DNA of 64,000 nucleotides from Kalmanozyma brasiliensis GHG001 (Eukaryota > Basidiomycota > Ustilaginomycetes > Ustilaginales): contig NW_015961951.1 in assembly GCF_000497045.1 (NCBI RefSeq), positions 186,001 to 250,000 of the forward strand. Reading direction: 5' to 3'. A program made the position numbers and the translations under genes. The notes under the pieces are model-generated. The model made no database searches, had not been told where the DNA came from, and saw only the letters and a program-made list of their open reading frames with translations. Below, one piece after another: positions 37,624 through 47,718 of this stretch (positions are counted from its first letter, which is position 1; each line of letters starts with the position of its first letter).

Positions 37624-40476
37624 CTACTCCTCCTGCATCCCCTCCTCCTTGTGAGCACCAAACACCTCGCCCCTCGGCAGCGGCAGCTCCTCATACCCTT
37701 GCCTAAACTCCTGTCCCCACTTCGGATACACTCTCTTATACAGATTCATCAGCACGGTATCCATCTGACTGATGGGCCCGTCGAAGTGGGCTTTGAAGTA
37801 TCCGTGGGTACCGAGACTCTCGGTGATGTGGCCTGTGCGACCGAGCTTCGTGTGCAGCGTAATGGGTTTGAACCAGTACACGTCTTCGGGGTTGAAGAAC
37901 ATGAATCGGATCGTAGCGGTTTTCTTGTGCACCTTGTACGGGTGACCGCTGAGCAGAATCCTCTTGGCATTGATGCGCGTCGGACCAGCATCGATGAGGT
38001 TTCCAAACCCGACGAGATGGGGCATTTGGGCAGCGGAGACGCCACGCTGGTCGTAACCCGTTTCGCCATCCAGTGCGCGTTCGCGTAGGAGCACCGCCGG
38101 GGCTGTCGATCCACCAAAGGTGATCGGCGCATAGACGGTCGCCACGGATGCCGAGACACCCGAACGCAGGAACCGCTCAAACTTGTGCACGTTGTTGACG
38201 CCCTTTCCACCTCCACGGCTGTGCTGGCTGAAGATCGGGTTGATACGGAACCGACGCGGTCCCAAACACAGGACGAGTGGGTCCTTGGATCGCACCGGCT
38301 CTTCATACTCCGTATTGCGCGTGACGGTAAAGTTGATGACCGACTTCTTGTGTTCGTGGCGGAGCAGGCCGAAGAGCACGAAGGGGACGGAGCAGTCGAT
38401 CGGCGGAAGGTCGCCGAGGTTGGTGGCGCGAGCACGAATCGCCGCTGCTTTGGGAACGTCCTTGATCCAGACGGTGACGCGGAATCCAGGTTGCACACCG
38501 TCCAGCAGCGCAGCGCCCTCGACGCGACGTCGCGTCTTGTGGAAATCTTCGAACTGGAAGATCCGTGCGTAGTCGCGGGGCAGGTCCTCGTACGGATCCC
38601 AGGGAGAGGTTCGGAAGGACTTGAGGCCTCGGTAGCGGGCAAACCGGGTACGGGCGGCGATCTCGAGGGGAGTATCGACCTCGTCGGGGAACTCAGCGTC
38701 GTCCCGCTCCTCGCGCTCGCGTTTGCGTTGCTCTTGGTAGGCGAGGTATTCGGCTTCCGCTTGGGCGTCGTCGACGTCTTCGAAGGGCATCTCGGAGACG
38801 GTATCGCTCGCCTGCTGCGCCATGGCAGCGGCTTTCATGCGTTCGTAGTCGTCGATCGCCTCGTTGACTTCCATATCGCCCTCGTCGATCATGTCTTCGT
38901 CGCCTTCGTCCGCCATCAGTGAGCCATCGTCGTCGTCGAGATCGTCCTCATCCTCTTCGTCCGACTCGATGATCCATGCAGCGCGGTACTTGGCGTTGTC
39001 CTTGGCATTGTCGCTACCCTTGATGATGGTCTTGGGTGTGGTTCCGGGCAGAGCGGGAGGTGGGGGCATCTCGCCGTCGGCACGCTGCTTGTTGAATCGC
39101 TCGGCTGCTTGCATCTCCTCTTCGGTGGGCCATGTCTGTTCGTTGGCCATGTCGTCCGGCTCGTTCTCGGAGATCAGGTCGTCGGCGAACTCGTCGTCGC
39201 GCGATTGAAGAGTGTCTCCTGCGACGAGGTCCGCTGCTGAGGTATCCGCAGAAGCGTCGGTCATGGCATCGTCTTGGATCTCGTTGGACGCGTTGGTGGC
39301 GCTAGCCTTGGATCGCTTTGTGCGTGCATTCGGAGGGGGAGCGTAGGTGATGCGATCCACTGCGTAGTCGCCAAAGTCGGGAAGATGGATGAGTCGATCT
39401 GCCGACATGGGAGCGCCACGAATCCAGCCCGTGACCTTAAGCGTGCCTCGCTCGGCGTCGTGGCCGTTGATCCCGTCGAGCCCGTTGCTGTCACCATTTG
39501 CGTTGCCGGTGGCCTCCACCGCCTCCCATTCTGCCCCCTCGCTGACCATCCACGCACGGAAATCTCTCCAGGCAACACGCTTCGGTGTAGCGGTGGCCAA
39601 CGTGCGCAGAAGCGCCCCGCGCTCCGCGCGATCGTCGAGCGCATGCACCTTCTCCACGTCGGGAGAAAAGTACTTGGCAAAGCTGAGCAGCGACTTGCGC
39701 ACCTCGTTGGCGGCCTTGAGTGCTGCACCTGCCTTCTTGCTGCCGCCAACACCGGTGGCTCCGTCCGGGTGCAATGTGGGGACGGCGACGACGACGGTAG
39801 GCAGACCTTGCGATTGGAGGGTTCGGAGGCAAAGCTCACCCCAGGAGCCAGGATCGATGGCGGTGGACGCGGAGAGGACGAGGAGGACAAAGTCGGCGCA
39901 TTTGCAGGCGTCGAGGGTGGGATAGAGAGCGCCGTAGGGGAGAGGAAGGAACTGGATCGTCTGTCGGAAACGGGTCGCTTCGAGCTCGCAGTATGGCAAG
40001 CCTTGGGCGAGGGCCTCTTCGACACTGCGTCCTGCGACAGGCTGGACACCGCCATCAATACCTTCCTCCTGGATCCGCCTCACAGCCTCCCACGAATCAC
40101 CGTCTTCTGCCAGATCCACGACGGCACAGATACGAGGTGCACCCGCACCTGCTCCTGCAAATCCTTTGGACAAGCCATCCTTGCCTTCTCTGGATGATGA
40201 CGATGCGGCTGAAAAGATGCGGTTAGACTGAACAAGGGCGCTGCGCTTGGATCGCTGTGCCTGCTTGGCGTGGTTGCGGCGGTGTTGACGCGAGCCGGTC
40301 TCGTTACCGGCAGCGGAGAGCGGCGATGCCTTGTGCGAGGCGAGGCGGGATGTGCTGGATACGTCGCTAGCGGATCGACCTTTGGATGCCTCGCGAAGGG
40401 AAGTCTTTGTGGCGTGCTTCGACTTGAAAGCTTTGTTGGACTGCCTCAATGAGGAGGCTCGGTGATGGTGCGGCAT
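37624..40476 (-). CDS. TSR1: Ribosome biogenesis protein Tsr1
   Basis: 950 residues. I start at ATG 40476 (MPHHHRASSLRQSNKAFKSK, a conserved basic start) rather than at the open frame's start at 40716, whose extra 80 residues are not Tsr1-like. Blocks: HAKQAQRSKRSALVQSNRI, a degenerate GTPase-like domain (ICAVVDLAEDGDSWEAVRR, CADFVLLVLSASTAIDPGSW) without the nucleotide-binding motifs, an acidic central region, then RYRGLKSFRTSPWDPYEDLP (~ residue 610) and the C-terminal RFMFFNPEDVYWFKPITLHT and YFKAHFDGPISQMDTVLMNL. Tsr1 is a Bms1 relative that blocks premature 40S maturation; it binds the pre-40S particle and shuttles from nucleus to cytoplasm. An AAAAATTTT element lies 247 bp upstream. Confidence 0.95.
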   Translation of the reverse strand: MPHHHRASSLRQSNKAFKSKHATKTSLREASKGRSASDVSSTSRLASHKASPLSAAGNETGSRQHRRNHAKQAQRSKRSALVQSNRIFSAASSSSREGKDGLSKGFAGAGAGAPRICAVVDLAEDGDSWEAVRRIQEEGIDGGVQPVAGRSVEEALAQGLPYCELEATRFRQTIQFLPLPYGALYPTLDACKCADFVLLVLSASTAIDPGSWGELCLRTLQSQGLPTVVVAVPTLHPDGATGVGGSKKAGAALKAANEVRKSLLSFAKYFSPDVEKVHALDDRAERGALLRTLATATPKRVAWRDFRAWMVSEGAEWEAVEATGNANGDSNGLDGINGHDAERGTLKVTGWIRGAPMSADRLIHLPDFGDYAVDRITYAPPPNARTKRSKASATNASNEIQDDAMTDASADTSAADLVAGDTLQSRDDEFADDLISENEPDDMANEQTWPTEEEMQAAERFNKQRADGEMPPPPALPGTTPKTIIKGSDNAKDNAKYRAAWIIESDEEDEDDLDDDDGSLMADEGDEDMIDEGDMEVNEAIDDYERMKAAAMAQQASDTVSEMPFEDVDDAQAEAEYLAYQEQRKREREERDDAEFPDEVDTPLEIAARTRFARYRGLKSFRTSPWDPYEDLPRDYARIFQFEDFHKTRRRVEGAALLDGVQPGFRVTVWIKDVPKAAAIRARATNLGDLPPIDCSVPFVLFGLLRHEHKKSVINFTVTRNTEYEEPVRSKDPLVLCLGPRRFRINPIFSQHSRGGGKGVNNVHKFERFLRSGVSASVATVYAPITFGGSTAPAVLLRERALDGETGYDQRGVSAAQMPHLVGFGNLIDAGPTRINAKRILLSGHPYKVHKKTATIRFMFFNPEDVYWFKPITLHTKLGRTGHITESLGTHGYFKAHFDGPISQMDTVLMNLYKRVYPKWGQEFRQGYEELPLPRGEVFGAHKEEGMQEE

Positions 40477-41257
40477 GGTGAAGCTCGAGCCCAGCTCGGC
40501 GTGGATGGCAACGCTCTGTCTGCTCCTTCGAGATTGAGCGGAATAGCCTATTGGTCCGTGGCAGGTGCGCTGCGATGTTTGGAATGCGGACTGGCTGATG
40601 ATGGTGATGATGGACAGGAGTCTAGGATGAAGGCAGTCAGGGTCTTCTCCCAGTGCTTCTTGTGCCACCAGCGAGAAGTCAAATTTCTCAGAAGAAGAAA
40701 AGGGCACGCAGCCCAAAAGCCAAAAATTTTGAGCGGCGGCTCCACCTTGAAATCCCGTCTTCCGAAACCCACAAGCTTGAAACTTGCTTCCCTCAAATCT
40801 TAGCTTCAGACGTGCTCAACTGCTCAACAATGACTGGTCAAGGCGGCATGATGCTGTGAGTCAGTCGAGGTCACACATTTGCCCAGCGTACAAGCGTCGT
40901 CTCATGTACGACAGAGGCACAACAGCTTGCGAAGGAGGCCGTTCAGTCTTCTGTGAGCTTCCAAAGAGCGGCCAATCAATCCGGACTTCACTCCTCTGTT
41001 ACGATGCAAGAGGATTCGATACCGTTCAAGTATTCGCTCTGGTGCAGACGGTCACAAGCGGTTGGAACATCGTGGTCTTCAGGTTGCGAGTGCCATCCTC
41101 TGTGATACATGAGAGAGCTGAGCGGCGACGCGGGAAAGGCTGAAACCGTGGCGACCCGTCTTGACTCCTGTCAACTCGGAAGTCTTGCGGAGCTGTTCGT
41201 GCTGGCCCTTTCTACGATCAGCCACGCACCGTGAAACCCCGTGGTAATGATATCTGA
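40477..41257. other. TSR1 promoter and ORM1 3' region
   Basis: 781 bp between the TSR1 start and the ORM1 stop (tandem on the minus strand). It contains the AAAAATTTT element listed separately. No other gene is seen. Confidence 0.5.
40723..40731. promoter_or_regulatory. RRPE-like element AAAAATTTT
   Basis: An exact AAAAATTTT, the core of the ribosomal RNA processing element found upstream of ribosome-biogenesis genes in budding yeasts, 247 bp before the TSR1 ATG. A short AT match; position makes it suggestive only. Confidence 0.3.
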
Positions 41258-41959
41258 TCAAAGCACTTGGCTTGGAGCGCGCGAACCGGTGGGTGTAGGT
41301 GGTGCGCTAGGATACGGGCTCGGCGTCGGCGGTGGTGCAAAGAACTGGATGCGCAGGCGATGCAAAAGCGGCAGTTTGGGGAAGAGCACGAAGAGCAGAG
41401 CCGAAAAGTTGAGGCCGAATAGCAGCGGGTTGTACCTCGTATAGTGCGTCGAGACGAGGAACAATCCAATGGGCACTGATGTCAGCCATTTCTTTGCCGG
41501 CGTGTACTGCGCGCCCTCGTCGATCTGTTCCCACAGTGTAAGCTGGTCGTAGACACCTGCGTTGGACTCGAAAGGTGTGCCGGTGACATAGTGGAACATG
41601 AGATACGACAAAGCCATGTAGCCGAGGTTGACGAGCGTCCAGGAGGTGTCCTGCTGCATGGCGGGGATGACATCAAGGAGGATCTTGGCGAGCAGGATGA
41701 GAACGACGTGGATGACCCAGGCACCCTTGTAGTTGACCCAATCTGCGTTGGCGTTGAAGCCGGCGGCTTGATCGAGCATCTCTTCGTGCGTCTCTTCGAC
41801 ACGGGTCACCGAGACAAGTGAGGAAGAGCGGGCACGGTTGTGGGTGGGACGCTGGACGGGTGGTGGAGCGGCGCCTGTTGATGTAGAGCTGGCGTATGCT
41901 GTGCCGGGTGGGCTGATGTGCAGAGCGGGCGGAGCGCCCGCTGGTCTTGAGGACGACAT
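41258..41959 (-). CDS. ORM1: ORMDL family regulator of sphingolipid synthesis
   Basis: 233 residues from ATG 41959; the 91 extra codons upstream lack conservation. The ORMDL core spans ~70-200: NANADWVNYKGAWVIHVVLI, LDVIPAMQQDTSWTLVNLGY, LMFHYVTGTPFES, LWEQIDEGAQYTPAKKWLTS, VPIGLFLVSTHYTRYNPLLF. Four hydrophobic helices are visible. ORM proteins sit in the ER membrane in complex with serine palmitoyltransferase and inhibit it; in yeast, phosphorylation of the Ser-rich N-terminus by Ypk1 relieves inhibition. Here the N-terminus (1-65) is Ser/Thr/Pro-rich, with ARSSSLVSVTR as a likely phosphosite cluster. The C-terminus bears an unusual Pro-rich extension after LRIQFFAPPPTP. Divergent from AGM1. 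Confidence 0.95.
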   Translation of the reverse strand: MSSSRPAGAPPALHISPPGTAYASSTSTGAAPPPVQRPTHNRARSSSLVSVTRVEETHEEMLDQAAGFNANADWVNYKGAWVIHVVLILLAKILLDVIPAMQQDTSWTLVNLGYMALSYLMFHYVTGTPFESNAGVYDQLTLWEQIDEGAQYTPAKKWLTSVPIGLFLVSTHYTRYNPLLFGLNFSALLFVLFPKLPLLHRLRIQFFAPPPTPSPYPSAPPTPTGSRAPSQVL

Positions 41960-42807
41960 GGTGAGGTGCAATGGCCTTGCAAGTTTGTCGATTGCTGCAC
42001 GAGGGTCGTCGTACGTGCACCAAGATGGAGAATGCTGCGCTCCTTTGAGGAGTACCCTGTGGTCAAGGAAATCGACTTGACGTGAAAGTGTAACCAGAAG
42101 CCGATGACAAAAGATCCTTGGCGACGGACGAGGAGTTGAGTGCGGAACGGAAGATGTGATCCGACTGAGAAGCAAGATGGACAGCGTCAGATGAATGGGC
42201 CCGACTCGCGCCTGAGCTGAGGTCCGAGACAAACTGGGCTCAATCTCGGCTTGTCATCCAAGAAGCACATGGCCCACTCACGCTGCCTTTACGCGTGTCC
42301 CTAAGAATGTGAGATCGGGTCCAGCTCTTATCTCGATTTTCTTGGCAAGGGAGCTTGAGAAGAAATTCATATGAGAGCAACACACAACAGCGGCGCTGTA
42401 AGAAAAAGCACACCGAAATCAGGGCCAGGAAATGCACACAGCCCTGCACAGATTCGCTCCATGTCTGAGAACTTGTCGTTCCGTCACAGAGCAGCGCGGA
42501 GATCCAAACTTGCTTCCAATTCGATGATCCGGAAAGATAGCGCTGCGCGCAAGAAGAAGAAGGTCAGTGAGAAGAACGTTGGCTGAGATTGCTGCCTGCA
42601 GTCACCGATTTCCTGCTTCTGTGTGTTTGACCTCCACGCATGCGTGCGCATTTCATGTGGTACAAAGCTGGCCCGTGTTCGCATTTAGCCAAAAAGTGTT
42701 GGACTCGCTCCACTTCTTCCCGCTCGTCCCACCTTGAGAGAGCTGCTTCACACACTCTTCCTTCTCGACCATCACTTTGTCCCACGTTGAACATAGTACT
42801 TAACAAC
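41960..42807. other. Divergent promoter region ORM1/AGM1
   Basis: 848 bp between divergent starts. ACGCGT occurs at 42294-42299. Short frames inside have no conserved features. Confidence 0.45.
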
Positions 42808-44487
42808 ATGGCGCTTCCATCCACTATTCAGGCCGCACAGGCACATCTCGGCGAGGGTCTCCCCACCTCGCTCATCGCCGCCGCCTCGCAACAGCACCCC
42901 AAGCCCATCAACCAGACCTTCACCTACGGCACCGCTGGTCTGCGTACCCGCGCCGACATCCTCGACAGCACATGTTTCCGTGTCGGTCTCATCGGTGCGC
43001 TGCGCTCCAAGAAGCTCAAGGGCAAGACCATCGGTCTCATGGTCACTGCCAGCCACAACCCGGAGCAGGACAACGGTGTCAAGATGGTCGATCCTCGGGG
43101 TGAGATGCTCGAAGCCACCTGGGAGCCTTTCTGCACGCAGGTCGCCAATGCTTCCACCGACGAAGAGCTCATCGCCTCGCTCGAGAAGATCATCTCGCAT
43201 TTCAAGATCGACCTGTCTGCTCCTGCTTCTGTGATCGTTGGCTACGACACGCGTCCCTCGTGTAAGCAGCTCGTCCAGGCCATCATCGACGGTCTCTCCG
43301 CCCTCGGCGCCCATACCATCGATGCCGGTCTCAAGACCACCCCGCAGCTCCACTACCTCGTCAAGTGCATCAACACCGAGGGCACCCCAGAGTCGTACGG
43401 CGAACCATCCGAGCAGGGCTACTACAGGAAGCTCGCTGCCGCCTTCCTCAAGCTCGTCCCCGCCAGCTCGGACGTGCCACCTCTCGTCGTCGACTGCGCC
43501 AACGGTGTCGGTGCCTACGCCCTCACCAACCTCATCAAATACCTTCCCGAAGACCGCATTGCCTTCCGCCCCATGCGCACATCCACCACTACCCCTGGCG
43601 CACTCAACAACAACTGCGGTGCCGACTACGTCAAGACCAACCAATGCCTCCCCGCCGGCTTTGAGAAGGAGAACCTCCAACCTGGCGAACGCTTCTGCTC
43701 ATTCGACGGCGATGCAGACCGAATCGTCTACTACTACCTCACGGGACCCGCTAGCAGCAAAGACTCATTCCGCCTGCTGGACGGGGACAAGATCGCCTCT
43801 CTCGCTGCGGGCTACCTGTCCGAGCTCGTCACTGCCGCCGGGATCGAGCTCGAGCTGGGATGTGTTCAAACGGCGTATGCCAACGGAAGCTCTACTAAGT
43901 ATTTGAAGCAGCGCGCGCCGGTGACGTGCACCCCTACGGGTGTGAAGCATCTGCACCACGCCGCGGAGGCATACGACATCGGGGTTTACTTCGAAGCCAA
44001 CGGTCACGGTACAGTGCTCTTCAGTCCATCGGCGCAGAGGAAGATCAAGGAGGCGACTCCGAACTCGCCTGCGGCACAAACGGCGTTGGAACAGCTGGGT
44101 GCGCTGGTGGACCTGATCAACCAGACCGTAGGAGATGCGCTGTCCGACATGCTGTTGGTCGAGGTCATCCTCCGAACACGCCAGTGGGGACCCGCCGAAT
44201 GGGACGGTGCCTACGAAGATCTCCCCAACAAGATCCTCAAAGTCAACGTCAAGGATCGGTTCATGTTCAAGACCGAAGACGCTGAGCGAAGGCTCACCAG
44301 CCCGCCCGGGTTGCAGGAGAGAATTGATGAGCTGGTGGGCAAGTACAAGGACGCCCGAAGCTTTGTGCGACCCAGTGGAACCGAGGACTGCGTTCGCGTC
44401 TATGCCGAGTGCGCCATTGCTAGCGAGCTCGCTCCGCTCGCCAACGGCGTGGCAAAACTCGTTTCCGACTACGCCGCACTTGGCTGA
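42808..44487 (+). CDS. PCM1: Phosphoacetylglucosamine mutase
   Basis: 559 residues from ATG 42808. It converts GlcNAc-6-phosphate to GlcNAc-1-phosphate, feeding UDP-GlcNAc for chitin, N-glycans and GPI anchors; cytosolic. Motifs: FTYGTAGLRTRAD, catalytic phosphoserine in TASHNPEQDNGVK (Ser82), metal-binding FDGDADRIVYY (Asp300, Asp302, Asp304), sugar-binding FEANGHGTVLF, and phosphate-binding RPSGTEDCVRVYAE near the C-terminus. All active-site parts are present and the length is normal for the eukaryotic AGM1 group. The mRNA start at 42640 in the longer frame is less likely; the chosen ATG has the context AACAACATGG. Confidence 0.96.
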   Translation: MALPSTIQAAQAHLGEGLPTSLIAAASQQHPKPINQTFTYGTAGLRTRADILDSTCFRVGLIGALRSKKLKGKTIGLMVTASHNPEQDNGVKMVDPRGEMLEATWEPFCTQVANASTDEELIASLEKIISHFKIDLSAPASVIVGYDTRPSCKQLVQAIIDGLSALGAHTIDAGLKTTPQLHYLVKCINTEGTPESYGEPSEQGYYRKLAAAFLKLVPASSDVPPLVVDCANGVGAYALTNLIKYLPEDRIAFRPMRTSTTTPGALNNNCGADYVKTNQCLPAGFEKENLQPGERFCSFDGDADRIVYYYLTGPASSKDSFRLLDGDKIASLAAGYLSELVTAAGIELELGCVQTAYANGSSTKYLKQRAPVTCTPTGVKHLHHAAEAYDIGVYFEANGHGTVLFSPSAQRKIKEATPNSPAAQTALEQLGALVDLINQTVGDALSDMLLVEVILRTRQWGPAEWDGAYEDLPNKILKVNVKDRFMFKTEDAERRLTSPPGLQERIDELVGKYKDARSFVRPSGTEDCVRVYAECAIASELAPLANGVAKLVSDYAALG

Positions 44488-44724
44488 TTCAGCTGTGTAC
44501 ATATGCAATATCAGTCACAGATCTGCACTTCCGAATAGTCACATTTCGGCTTCTTCCGATGAGTCACATGCATGAATCCCGTCCCGACTCGTGGTCGAGA
44601 TCCGTGCGTCCAACGTCGTACAAGCATCAAAAGATCGACTAAATCTTTCCTGAAAGAAAGCGTTCCAACTTCTTCTCACTTTGCTGCATTCATATTTGCA
44701 GCCTCAGCACTGCAAAGAAACAAC

Positions 44725-44858
44725 GTCTTCGTGGCCTAGTTGGTAGGGCGTAGGTCTCATACTTTGAGAAGCTACACAAAGCTGCATCAACGATCCTGTT
44801 ACACGGGAATCAACCTATTAGACATCCTAAGATCGCGAGTTCGAGCCTCGCCGAGGAC
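44725..44858 (+). tRNA. Elongator tRNA-Met (CAT) with 62-nt intron
   Basis: Exon 1 44725-44761, intron 44762-44823, exon 2 44824-44858. Acceptor arms GTCTTCG and CGAGGAC pair (one G-U). D-arm GCCT/GGGC with loop AGTTGGTA. Anticodon arm TAGGT-CTCATAA-TCCTA; the T-T mismatch at 31/39 is the same as in yeast elongator tRNA-Met. Variable loop AGATC. T-arm GCGAG-TTCGAGC-CTCGC. The anticodon CAT is at 44758-44760, and the intron lies one base after it, the canonical position. G1-C72 and a normal T-loop separate it from the initiator tRNA. A T5 Pol III terminator follows. Confidence 0.87.
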
Positions 44859-45379
44859 ACTTTCTTTTTGCTTTATTCGAGCTCTGTGAAGGGTTCTGAG
44901 GCTACGCAAGAGAGTTTGGAAGCGCGTCCGGTGGGAAGAAAGGGTGCAAAGGCTGGGTGAGAGGTAGGGTCGGCTGTGAGAGGGTAGGACAAATTAAGGA
45001 ATTGGAAGGCGAGAGGTTTAACAATTTTGAAAATTTTGGAGAGCAGGCAACTCCTCGTCAACATGTCGTCTTGCGTTCTCATACGCCCTCGTTGAGCTGC
45101 ACGTACGCGAGCTCAGCTTTGAAGATAGACAGAACTTCGCTTTTGCGCACATTGCCAGCTGCTCACGCATGCGCGTTACCATTTGCTGACAAGTTCGGAC
45201 GCCACCATTCGCTTGACACGCTGAGGAGTTTCCGGAGGAGATTCGAGCTTTGTGAGAGGCACACGAAGCTTGATTTGACATTCTTGAGATACACGTGAGG
45301 CTCGAGAGAGTACGACGTGGCTTATGGCTCTTGTGAACGCTGAAAGATTTTGAAGGGTGACATGGCCTTCTTCGTCGGT
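44859..45379. other. Intergenic region tRNA/zinc-cluster gene
   Basis: 521 bp including the terminator and the probable 3' end of the minus-strand zinc-cluster gene. No other gene is seen. Confidence 0.45.
44865..44869 (+). terminator. Pol III T-run terminator
   Basis: TTTTT (preceded by TTTC) starting 7 bases after the tRNA-Met gene; the standard RNA polymerase III stop signal. Confidence 0.75.
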
Positions 45380-46456
45380 TCAGATTTCGTCGATCTATGG
45401 AAGGAGGGTAGGGCGGTCAGTCACCGATCCTTTTCTGGCCGAGAAGGAGCTCTTGGCTTGGCTTACCGTCTTCGTCTGGCCAAGGGCACGCGCGATAGCG
45501 TTCAGCGCCTCGGTCGCGATCTGGTCGTGATGTTGGGGATAGGTGTCGCCGATGAGTCGTAGGGCGGAGAGTTGACTTCTGACGTGGGAGATATGCTGCG
45601 CAACTTCGGAACGGAATGCTGCCAAGTCTTGGGAGCCAGCAACGTTGCTGGAAAGCTGCGTGGTCTCTGCTGGCGCGTGGCTGCCATTCGGTGCTTGCGG
45701 GGCGGAAGTGCCAACCGAGGTGGGAGCAGAGTCAATGCGACGACGACGGCGCGGATCCTCCTGCAATGAGGAGGGCCTGCGTCGCGACACTGCTGCTTGA
45801 GGCGTGAAAGGGTTGACCGTGCGACTGCCTTGAGGTGTGGCATGCTGTTCGAGAGTATGCCCAGAGAGATCGGCTATAGGACGGAGTTGACTAAAAGCTC
45901 CGCTGGGTGGATTGATGACGATTGTTCGGCGCCTAGGTCTCGCGACTGAGCCTGTCTCTGACAAACTGTTGCGGGTCAATCGAGAGAGAAACTGGGGGGA
46001 GTATTGCTGACATTTGTCCAAGGGTCCACCTAGCAGACCGGGAATGGCCCCGTAGACTTCCTCGTCTGCCTCGAGCAGACTTTTACCGGCCTTCAAAGCG
46101 TCGTCGTACCTCTCGACGTTTTCAGTTGATAGCCACTGCATCAGAGGACAGCTGCTGTGATCCACGACACATCGCTTGCAGCGCCCGGGCCATTTCGTGA
46201 CATCTGGTGGCTCGCAAGGAACGCCCAAGGTACCACAGCGCGGGCAGCGAGGGTAGTGGCGATCTATGATGGCTCGACGAGTGGTGACGCAATGGCTTCG
46301 GCGCTTCCGAGTCGATTCTGAGATGCTGGTGCTTGATTCTGGCGATGACGAGTCATGGCCCGCTTCGGGAGGTGGGCCGTAATCGTCGCGACGTTCGCGT
46401 TCTATGGCATTCCTGATGAGGACACGAGCGTTGAGGGATGCTGTTCGATCTTCCAT
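45380..46456 (-). CDS. Cys6 zinc-cluster-like protein
   Basis: I favour a two-exon model, 46456-45467 and 45394-45380, 334 residues. The 72-nt intron (donor GTAAGC, branch GACTGAC, acceptor CCATAG) replaces a poor tail with IDEI; unspliced, the frame ends at the TAG of the acceptor itself. Residues 71-103 hold six cysteines spaced C-x2-C-x6-C-x11-C-x2-C-x6-C, which is exactly the Gal4-type Zn2Cys6 spacing. The usual basic CxxCRxRKxKC residues are missing (CPRCGTLGVPC), though a basic run TRKRRSHC precedes it. A Pro/Ser-rich middle and a C-terminal helix (~290-325) follow. It may be a divergent transcription factor or a zinc-binding protein with another role; no exact family is recognised. Confidence 0.65.
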
Positions 46457-47718
46457 ACTGATTGATATGAGGACAAGGTGGAAGGTGTGGGAAGCGGGAA
46501 AGGCTCGATTCTATGTTGCATCTTGATTCATATATTGTGGTCTCTGCGCATGCAATTCTGGTCGAGCAGCGGCAAGTCAGTTTTCGTCTGCTTGCGCGCT
46601 TGCGCGAAAGGAGACGTGCACCAGGAGTCGTTCACATTCAGACCGGGTAGGAGCGCCTCAGGGATCAGACTGGAGCAATTGACGCCTAGATCTGCGCAGA
46701 CAGAGGCAGAAGGCTATAAACTTCAGAAGCGGCGCAGCAGTTAAGGTGGCGATGGACTGCCTTCATTCCCCCACCGAATCTTCTAATCGACCTTCCAGAG
46801 TCGCATCTCGGGTGAGCCATATATGAGCGAATCACATCGGAGTCATTCGATCTTACGGTCGAGCCGTGAAGTGCTGGCTGCGCTCTGTGAGTCTAGCTGT
46901 GCCGCTCGCTTCACGTCGTCAAGTCGACAAGGAGCCAGTTTTAGGAGAGCACTCGGTCTCCCAACCTTAGCTCGCGCTTTACCTCAAGGTTCACGTGTTC
47001 GTTTCTCGCGCGTCGGTCTACAATTCCCTCCTCCCTTGTGTCATGTCCTCCCACTTGATCAAAGCGGCGCTCCCTTTCATGAAGTCTGCACATCCAGAAC
47101 TCACATCCGACGGCTTGGACCATCATTTTGGCTCGACGCGTGTCGAGTGCTTCGCCCAAGTCGATCCATGATGTTTTGCAGCTGAAAACAGCGACCTGCA
47201 GATTGTCGGAAAAGGCGGTCTGAATCGGCTTTTTCTGTGAATTTGCTGTGACGCTGCCAGCTGCTACCGGCAAAAAGGAAAAGATGCGGGGGATTTGTGC
47301 AAAATTGGCTTCCAGACCGGCTCCGGCTCATTTTCAAGAGCGAGCAAGCGAGCGAATAACAGTTCGACCCTTTCACTTTGATTGCTCAGCCCACCGACGT
47401 TACCTCCTCCACCACCATCCGCTATTGTGCATCGCAGCGTCGCAAGTCGCAGCCATTCCTGCGCATCCATCATCAACGCTGTCCGGACAGCAGCACGATC
47501 ACACGACGAGGAGCATCTGCACAACTCAGATCTCGCTCACCAAAGGCGCGTACGAGGTCCTTAACGATCGCATCACGAGGGACAACAGCTGCGCAGCTAG
47601 CACAAAGTTCTGGCGAACGGAGATACACAATCTCTCGTCAAAAGAGACAGGAGCAGGCAGACAGCAACAACCACAGCGGCTAGGCTGTGCTGCTCGGTCA
47701 ATCTGAAACAGCCACAAC
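46457..47718. other. Divergent region zinc-cluster gene/LEU5
   Basis: 1262 bp with only short frames. TATAAA occurs at 46715-46720, too far from LEU5 to be its core promoter unless there is a long leader. No tRNA-like element was found. Confidence 0.4.

Noticed and set aside
40477..40716. 80-residue N-terminal extension of TSR1
   Set aside because: The conserved basic Tsr1 start begins at 40476; the extension lies over promoter-like DNA with the AAAAATTTT element.
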